From: CAYLLN01 sp964384375
GTDB lineage: Bacteria; Planctomycetota; Planctomycetia; Pirellulales; Pirellulaceae
DNA: 64,000 bases
NCBI GenBank assembly: GCA_964384375.1
Contig: CAYLLN010000014.1
Location: 43,020-107,019, forward strand
Direction: 5' to 3'
Shown piece after piece: positions 58,976-64,000 of this stretch; positions within the stretch are counted from its first letter, which is position 1; every line of letters begins with the position of its first letter. The translations under genes were made by a program, and so were the position numbers. Under the pieces are notes generated by a model that did not search any database, was not told the origin of the DNA, and worked only from the letters and a program-made list of their open reading frames with translations.

Positions 58976-59656
58976 ATGCTTTTGAAGCAGTGGATTCTGG
59001 CAGCGATCCTCCTGACGGCCGCATTGGCACTCTACGCAGCCGACGATTTCACGCCCCTCTTCCCCAAGGACGGCGTCCCTGAGGGCTGGATCGTCACGAG
59101 CTGGAGCGACCTTTCCAAGCCGCCGGAAGAGGAGGTGAAGTGGACCGTGAAGGAGGGCGTGCTCACCAGTGGCGCTCCCCGCGGCACGTGGCTCGTGACC
59201 GAGAAGGAATATGCCGACTTCGCGTTGGAATTCGAGTTCAAGCTCGGCGAGCGCGGCAATAGCGGCCTCGCCCTCCGCACGCTGCTGGCTGGCGATCCTG
59301 CGTTTGAAGCGATGGAACTGCAAATGGCCGATTTGCGCTACAACCCAGAGGCGAAGGACTCCGAACTTACTGGCGGCATCTACCGCGCGATCGCGCCGCG
59401 CAAGCAGGTCTATAAACCGACTGAGTGGAACAAATACGAGGTGACGCTGCAGGGAACGAAGCTGAAGGTGGTGCTCAACGGCGAACTGATCCACGACCTC
59501 GACCTGGCCGAGCAGGATCAGGAAGTGCAGCGCCACGACGGCAGCGTCGCCCCGAAAGTGAAGGATCGCCCGCGCAAGGGGCGCATCGGCTTTCAGGAAC
59601 TCAGCCGCGGCGACTCGCACGTGCAGATTCGCGGAGCGCGAATCAGGGAATTGTGA
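58976..59656 (+). CDS. DUF1080 (3-keto-disaccharide hydrolase-like) secreted protein
   Basis: The ATG at 58976 has GGGAGGGGG just upstream and begins a signal peptide (MLLKQWILAAILLTAALALY). The 226-residue mature domain has the DUF1080 concanavalin-like fold, with FTPLFPKDGVPEGWIVTSWS, ALEFEFKLGERGNSGLALRT and ELTGGIYRAIAPRKQVYKPT. Planctomycetes have many such proteins; some related ones hydrolyse 3-keto-glycosides. The catalytic site is not certain from sequence alone. It is divergent from the HerA-like gene, with 74 bp between starts. Confidence 0.9.
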   Translation: MLLKQWILAAILLTAALALYAADDFTPLFPKDGVPEGWIVTSWSDLSKPPEEEVKWTVKEGVLTSGAPRGTWLVTEKEYADFALEFEFKLGERGNSGLALRTLLAGDPAFEAMELQMADLRYNPEAKDSELTGGIYRAIAPRKQVYKPTEWNKYEVTLQGTKLKVVLNGELIHDLDLAEQDQEVQRHDGSVAPKVKDRPRKGRIGFQELSRGDSHVQIRGARIREL

Positions 59657-59801
59657 AAGCACGAATCGCACGAATCAGTGGATTGAGATTTGCTGGTCCA
59701 GGCTAGAAGACCACTCCACGGCGAATCGGCCGAATCCATCCATCGCGCTTGATTGGTTCGGCCGATCCGGCCACAATGATGTTCCCTTCAGGAGTCCTGC
59801 C

Positions 59802-61199
59802 ATGCTCTCGCTTTCCAGCCCCCGCGGATCGATTGGCCGCCGCGATTTTCTGCGGATCGGCAGCTTGGGACTGGGGGGACTCGCTCTGCCACACCTGCTC
59901 GCTACGCAGTCGCTGGCGAAGGCTGCGAATCTGCGGCCGGTGACGGGCAAGAGCGTGATTTTCCTGTTCATGCATGGCGGGCCGAGTCAGATCGAGACTT
60001 TCGATCCCAAGATGTCGGCCCCGGCCGAGATTCGGAGCGTCACCGGCGAAATCGACACGTCGCTCCCCGGCATCACTTACGGCAGCACGTTCATGAAACT
60101 TGCCAAACTGGCCCACAAGACCACTGTCGTCCGCTCGTTCCGCACTGGCGACGGCAATCACGACATCAAGCCGGTCGTCGGCAAGAGTACGCTCGGGGCG
60201 AACATGGGGTCGCTCTTTGCCCGCGTCGCCGGCACGAACGATCCCAAGACCGGCATGCCGCTCAATACGCTGCTTAGCTCAAAGTCGCTCGACGCCTCGG
60301 GGGAATCGCCCGTCGAGAATTTTGGGAAGTTCGATTCGCCCGGCGGCCTGGGGACGAGTTACGCCCCATTCCTGCCCGGCGGCGGCGGCACGTTGCAAAA
60401 GGATATGCAGCTTTCACTCGATCCCTCTCGCATCGACGACCGCAAAGGGCTGCTCGGCAGCCTCGACCGCATCCGCCGCGACCTCGACGCCCGCGGCGAA
60501 CTGACCGGGACCGACCGCTTTCAGGAGCAGGCCCTGCAAACGATTCTCGGCGGGGCGGCCGCGGCATTCGATCTGTCGAAGGAGGACGCGAAGACGATCG
60601 CCCGCTACGACACGGCGCCGCTCGTTCGCCCCGACCAGATCAGCCGCAAGTGGAACAACTATCCGCGGTACGTCGATAACGCGAAATCGCTCGGCAAGCT
60701 GCTGCTCATGGCCCGCCGCCTTTGCGAGGCGGGTTGCGGCTTTGTGACACTGACGACGAACTTCGTCTGGGACATGCACGCCGATGTGAACAACGCGACG
60801 ATGGAAGAGGGGATGCAGTACTGCGGCCAGCCCTTCGACCACGCGGTGTCGGCATTCATCGAAGACTGCGAAGCTCGCGGCCTCTCGGACAAGATTCTGC
60901 TCGTCTGCTGCGGCGAGATGGGACGCACGCCCCGACTGAACAAACAAGGCGGCCGCGACCACTGGGGCGGATCGTCGCCCCTCTTGCTCTCCGGCGGCGG
61001 CCTGAACATGGGCCAGGTCATCGGCCAATCGACCCGCGACGCGGGGGAGCCGGCGACCGAACCCTTCGGCAACGAAAACTTGCTGGCCACGGTGATGCAC
61101 ACGCTGCTCGACATCGGCCAGGTCCGCCTGATGACCGGCCTGCCGCAAGACTTGCTCCGGGCGCTGACGACGCCAGAGCCGATCAGCGGGCTGGTGTAG
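59802..61199 (+). CDS. DUF1501 family protein without adjacent DUF1549 partner
   Basis: A 465-residue protein with a Tat signal near residues 8-40 (SIGRRDFLRIGSLGLGG). Family landmarks are FLFMHGGPSQIETFDPKM, CCGEMGRTPRLNKQGGRDHW and the C-terminal TVMHTLLDIG. Unlike the other three DUF1501 genes here it has no DUF1549/DUF1553 gene beside it; its nearest neighbour upstream is the DUF1080 gene 145 bp away on the same strand, so the two may be co-expressed. Function unknown. Confidence 0.93.
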   Translation: MLSLSSPRGSIGRRDFLRIGSLGLGGLALPHLLATQSLAKAANLRPVTGKSVIFLFMHGGPSQIETFDPKMSAPAEIRSVTGEIDTSLPGITYGSTFMKLAKLAHKTTVVRSFRTGDGNHDIKPVVGKSTLGANMGSLFARVAGTNDPKTGMPLNTLLSSKSLDASGESPVENFGKFDSPGGLGTSYAPFLPGGGGTLQKDMQLSLDPSRIDDRKGLLGSLDRIRRDLDARGELTGTDRFQEQALQTILGGAAAAFDLSKEDAKTIARYDTAPLVRPDQISRKWNNYPRYVDNAKSLGKLLLMARRLCEAGCGFVTLTTNFVWDMHADVNNATMEEGMQYCGQPFDHAVSAFIEDCEARGLSDKILLVCCGEMGRTPRLNKQGGRDHWGGSSPLLLSGGGLNMGQVIGQSTRDAGEPATEPFGNENLLATVMHTLLDIGQVRLMTGLPQDLLRALTTPEPISGLV

Positions 61200-61544
61200 C
61201 AGAGTTCGCCAGAGCGGCACGTGTCAGCGGTGTAGTGGGGACGGCGGCGTTAACTGCTAGCAGCGCTCATTCCGAATGTAGCGACCGTAACGATTCTGCG
61301 GGCACCCCTGCAAATGCTGAGCGTGACAGCTGTGCCACGTCGATGCCAAACATGAAATACCGACTCTTTGGGTGAATGGCACGGATTGCCCGCACCGGAC
61401 CTCACGGTGCGTCACAACCCACCCTAGCGATCTAGCACGGAGGCTACGGCGAACAGGCGGGAAGCCTTCAATCGGCCGAGGTGCAAGAGGCACGCCTGGC
61501 GGAGCTCTGGTCGCTGTCGGTTCATTCCATCAAGGAGGCGGAAA
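61200..61544. other. Intergenic stretch of 345 bp
   Basis: Upstream region of the outer-membrane protein gene. A short hairpin GCACCG/CGGTGC flanks GACCTCA near 61397-61415, and CAAGGAGG lies just before the start codon. No promoter or RNA gene could be assigned with confidence. Confidence 0.5.
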
Positions 61545-62636
61545 ATGAAACGGCTGGCCCTCTCTCTCTGTGCTGCCATCGCCCTTGCGGGCGGATTCAG
61601 CAGCAGCAGCTCAGCTCTCGATTGGACGACCCGCGGCAGCGATCAAGACGTTTACACCTCAACCACGCGCCTCCCCTTGGTCGCCATCGGCGGCTGCGAG
61701 GGGGACGCCGGCTGCTTGGCGGCCTGCGACGGCGCGACCGGCTGCGTGGAGGATTGCGATGACGGCTGCGGCTGCATCGGCAATTGGTTTGACAATACCT
61801 ACGTCTGGTCCGGCGGCGATGTGTACAAGTCGATCGGCGATCGAATCACGAACATCAACGGCGGCACGGGAGCACTCACCAGCAGCTTCGGCACCGTCGC
61901 CGGCTTTAACACCGGTTTTGGTCTCGGCGGTTCTCGCATCCGGGGCCAGGTCGGCGCGAGCTACGGCATTTATGACTTCAAGGGTCGCATCGCCCTCGGC
62001 AGCCAGGAGGCCGACGAGGTCGAAGAGCAGATTTTTCTCACCTCCGGCTTCTACAAGCGGGGGGACATGCTGAATGACAGCGACCCGATTAGCTGGGGCC
62101 TCGTGCTCGACGTCTTCTATGCCGACCATTGGGGCGTCAACGCCAACGAGATTGACCTGGCTCAGCTCCGCGGCATCTTTGGTTACGCGCTGAGTGAATG
62201 CACCGAAATCGGCATGTGGGGCACTTTCCACGTGAACGACGATCTGGCCGCGGTCACCGTCGCCGGCGCCCCTGGCTTGCAACGACGGGTTCGCGCGATG
62301 AACCAGGCGAATGTTTACTTGAAGCGGAACACCGCGCTGGGCGCCGACATCGCGGGCTACGTTGGCGTTTTCGACAACGCCGACATCGCCGACTGGCAGT
62401 TCGGCCTGCTCGGTCAAGCACCGATCAGCTGCAACTGGACGGTGTACGGCAACTTCAACTATGTGGTCCCCAGCGCTGCCGCAGGCCCCGATGGCTCGGG
62501 CGAAGAGCAGTTCAACGTCTCCTTTGGCCTGGCCTATTACTTCGGCGGCAAGGCAAAGAGCCCGAGCGTCACCGGCCAGTCGGGCCTGCCGCTGCTCAAC
62601 GTGGCCAACAACGGATCGTTCCTGGTCACCGACTAG
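61545..62636 (+). CDS. Probable outer-membrane beta-barrel protein with Cys-rich N-terminus
   Basis: The ATG at 61545 follows AAGGAGG by 6-7 nt. The 363-residue protein has a signal peptide (MKRLALSLCAAIALAGGFSS), then a short Cys-rich region (CEGDAGCLAACDGATGC, about residues 50-80) and amphipathic strands such as IRGQVGASYGIYDF and FNVSFGLAYYFGG, as in beta-barrels. A related group is found in planctomycetes, but its role is unknown; porin or adhesin are possible. It is followed by a strong terminator, so it is monocistronic. Confidence 0.8.
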   Translation: MKRLALSLCAAIALAGGFSSSSSALDWTTRGSDQDVYTSTTRLPLVAIGGCEGDAGCLAACDGATGCVEDCDDGCGCIGNWFDNTYVWSGGDVYKSIGDRITNINGGTGALTSSFGTVAGFNTGFGLGGSRIRGQVGASYGIYDFKGRIALGSQEADEVEEQIFLTSGFYKRGDMLNDSDPISWGLVLDVFYADHWGVNANEIDLAQLRGIFGYALSECTEIGMWGTFHVNDDLAAVTVAGAPGLQRRVRAMNQANVYLKRNTALGADIAGYVGVFDNADIADWQFGLLGQAPISCNWTVYGNFNYVVPSAAAGPDGSGEEQFNVSFGLAYYFGGKAKSPSVTGQSGLPLLNVANNGSFLVTD

Positions 62637-62677
62637 CGAGGATCGCCCGGCCTGAAACAGAGAAAACTGACTATCAC

Positions 62678-62703
62678 GCAGCCGCGGAGCAATCCGCGGC
62701 TGC
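62678..62703 (+). terminator. Rho-independent terminator of the outer-membrane protein gene
   Basis: An 11-bp perfect stem (62678-62688 with 62693-62703) closed by a GCAA tetraloop, followed by TTGTGTTTT, 41 bp after the stop codon. Confidence 0.88.
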
Positions 62704-62768
62704 TTGTGTTTTGGGGCTTGGGGAGGGGACCTAACTGATTATCTCGGAGCACTCGCCTTCTCGCCCAT

Positions 62769-63770
62769 TTACTCTTCCGGGTTCAGATCCCAGAGCCTGA
62801 TGGTGGCGTCCGCGCTCCCCGAGGCCAAAGTCTTGCCGTCCGGGCTGAACGCGACGGAGTAAACGTACAACTTGTGCCCTTGGAGGCTGGCCCGCTCCTT
62901 ACCTGTGGCCACGTCCCAGAGTTGGATCTCTTTCCCATAACTGCTTGAAGCCAGGGTTTTGCCGTCCGGGCTGAAGGCGACGCTGGTCACGGATTGTGGT
63001 TGCCCCGCGAGCGAGGTCTTTTGTTGGCCCGTGGCTGCATCCCACAGCATCAGTTCACCGCGACGAGGTTCCCCGCCTCCCGAAGCCAGAGTCTTGCCGT
63101 CCGGACTGAAGGCGACGGTGGTTACGGGAACCGTGTGCCCCTCGAGGGTGGCCGTCTCCTTGCCCGTCGCCACATCCCAGAGCTTGATGGCCAGGTCTTC
63201 GCTCCCCGTAGCCAGGGTTTTGCCATCCGGGCTGAAGGCCACGGAGGTCATCTTGCGAATATGCCCCTGGAGGCTCGTCCTCTCCTTGCCGCTGGCCACG
63301 TCCCATAGTTTGAGTTCACCGGAACGAGGTCCACCGCCTGCCGAGGCGAGGGTCTTGCCGTCGGGGCTGAAGGCCACGGAGCAAACGCCCCGTTGCGCTG
63401 GGAGGGAGGACGTTTCCTTGCCAGTGGCCACGTCCCACAGTTTCAGCTCGGGCGGTCGAAATCCCCCGCTTCCTGCCGTGACCAGGGTCTTGCCGTCCGG
63501 ACTGAAGGCCACGCCCCTGATCTCCACTGGCGTGGGGAGAGTGAGCTTCTCTTGACCGGTGGTCACGTCCCACAGCTTGATCGAATTGTCTCGCGGTCCG
63601 CCTCCCGAGGCGAGGATTTTGCCGTCCGGACTGAAGGCCACGGAAAGCACCCAATGCTTGTGTCCCTTGAGTGTGGTCTTGGATACGGGGTCTGCGGCCT
63701 GCGACGGGATGGAGAGCAGAGCGGTGGCCAATAGCAGGACGGCAACACGCGACATCGCCGAAGTGTTCAT
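62769..63770 (-). CDS. Secreted seven-bladed WD40-repeat protein
   Basis: The ATG at 63770 is preceded by GGGAGAAA 7-8 nt upstream. A signal peptide (MNTSAMSRVAVLLLATALLS) precedes seven near-identical WD40 blades, each with VAFSPDGKTLAS and IKLWDVATGKE or a close variant, starting with LKGHKHWVLSVAFSPDGK. One closed propeller of about 300 residues follows. Such blades are very similar to each other, indicating recent duplication and homogenisation. Unlike 22142-23131 it is exported. The binding partner is unknown. The gene follows a partial TIGR03067-like gene on the same strand. Confidence 0.92.
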   Translation of the reverse strand: MNTSAMSRVAVLLLATALLSIPSQAADPVSKTTLKGHKHWVLSVAFSPDGKILASGGGPRDNSIKLWDVTTGQEKLTLPTPVEIRGVAFSPDGKTLVTAGSGGFRPPELKLWDVATGKETSSLPAQRGVCSVAFSPDGKTLASAGGGPRSGELKLWDVASGKERTSLQGHIRKMTSVAFSPDGKTLATGSEDLAIKLWDVATGKETATLEGHTVPVTTVAFSPDGKTLASGGGEPRRGELMLWDAATGQQKTSLAGQPQSVTSVAFSPDGKTLASSSYGKEIQLWDVATGKERASLQGHKLYVYSVAFSPDGKTLASGSADATIRLWDLNPEE

Positions 63771-63835
63771 GGCGGTTTCTCCCTGACGCCTTCTCCCTGA
63801 CGACCCAGCTCAGCAGCCACGCGGCTGGTTCGGTC

Positions 63836-64000
63836 TTACGGCTTCTGTTTCTTGAGGACGATCAACACCAGTTGAGAGTCTGCCTTGGTGGCAAACTCAG
63901 TTGGGCGCCCGTCGGAACCGCTGGCGTGACGCAGGCAAACTTTCAGTTCATCTCCCTTCACCTCGTAGATGGCGAGGATCGGTTTCGCCTCCTTCGGAGG
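63836..64000 (-). CDS. TIGR03067-like protein, C-terminal part only
   Basis: The last 54 residues are visible and the gene continues beyond the window. The translation includes ILAIYEVKGDELKVCLRHA and GRPTEFATKADSQLVLIVLK, ending KKQKP. The pattern Y-E-x-x-G-D-x-L-K-V-C followed by RPTEF matches the end of the TIGR03067 domain, common in planctomycetes and of unknown function. The stop codon is TAA at 63836-63838, with 65 bp to the WD40 gene start. Confidence 0.8.
   Translation of the reverse strand, partial: PPKEAKPILAIYEVKGDELKVCLRHASGSDGRPTEFATKADSQLVLIVLKKQKP

Noticed and set aside
62959..63555. Plus-strand frame with repeated LPSGLKAT phrases opposite the WD40 gene
   Set aside because: The repeats mirror the WD40 blades on the other strand; no start signal or known motif.

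Overview
The window looks like a chromosomal stretch of a planctomycete (phylum Planctomycetota, probably a Pirellulales-type genome; the order is inferred from gene content only). The evidence is three paired sets of DUF1549/DUF1553 'planctomycete cytochrome' proteins with DUF1501 Tat-exported partners, a fourth lone DUF1501 gene, two secreted proteins with the LEPR-XLL-type N-terminal motif, a TIGR03067-like C-terminus, a DUF1080 protein, a kinase with a planctomycete-style layout, and many small REP-like repeats, some inside genes. No rRNA, CRISPR array, insertion sequence, integrase or phage gene was recognised.

Layout. 1-5.4 kb: the end of a large unknown protein, a small SHOCT-like protein and a primary-type sigma factor. 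5.8-17.6 kb: a LEPR-XLL solenoid protein, a CehA/McbA-type metallohydrolase, a secreted unknown, three tandem DUF4139-like genes separated by a REPIN-like element, thymidine phosphorylase and small membrane proteins. 18-23 kb: an operon of DUF1549/DUF1553, DUF1501 and WD40 genes. 23-26 kb: a ceramidase-like hydrolase and a band-7/SPFH protein. 26.3-28.7 kb: a dense minus-strand array of 24 tRNA or tRNA-like genes. 29-40 kb: two more DUF1549/DUF1553 + DUF1501 pairs around a second LEPR-XLL protein. 40-50 kb: a Ser/Thr kinase, a beta-helix protein, an ABC exporter pair, UDP-glucose dehydrogenase, a deoxyhypusine-synthase-like enzyme and an NAD(P)-dependent epimerase-like protein. 50-59 kb: an HtrA-like protease, a degenerate relative with a PDZ domain inside the fold, an NtrC-like regulator, a Uma2-family protein, MutL and a HerA-like ATPase. 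59-64 kb: DUF1080, DUF1501, a probable outer-membrane protein, a seven-bladed WD40 protein and a truncated TIGR03067-like gene.

The most unusual object is the tRNA array. Read by hand, its anticodons cover all 20 standard amino acids in about 2.4 kb, with little redundancy (three Arg, two Gln, two Pro). No gene encodes CCA. Instead 19 of 24 have C-T directly after the discriminator base. Fourteen of 24 depart from nearly universal tRNA features: U33 is replaced in five, U8 in seven, the G53-C61 pair is lost in one and the acceptor stem is broken in one. This could be a second, divergent tRNA set or an array in decay; sequence alone does not decide.

A second theme is repeat-derived sequence inside genes. 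The same 26-bp REP-like unit is read in frame in two unrelated enzymes, a REP palindrome found between genes recurs inside a HerA-like ATPase, and short tandem words occupy a loop of a protein kinase, part of a signal peptide and several sites in one DUF1549/DUF1553 - DUF1501 operon, all without breaking the reading frame. Other points of interest are an ABC ATPase whose only well-placed start codon is AUC, a shared upstream element in front of both LEPR-XLL genes, and the protease pair in which one member has lost the catalytic His and Ser.
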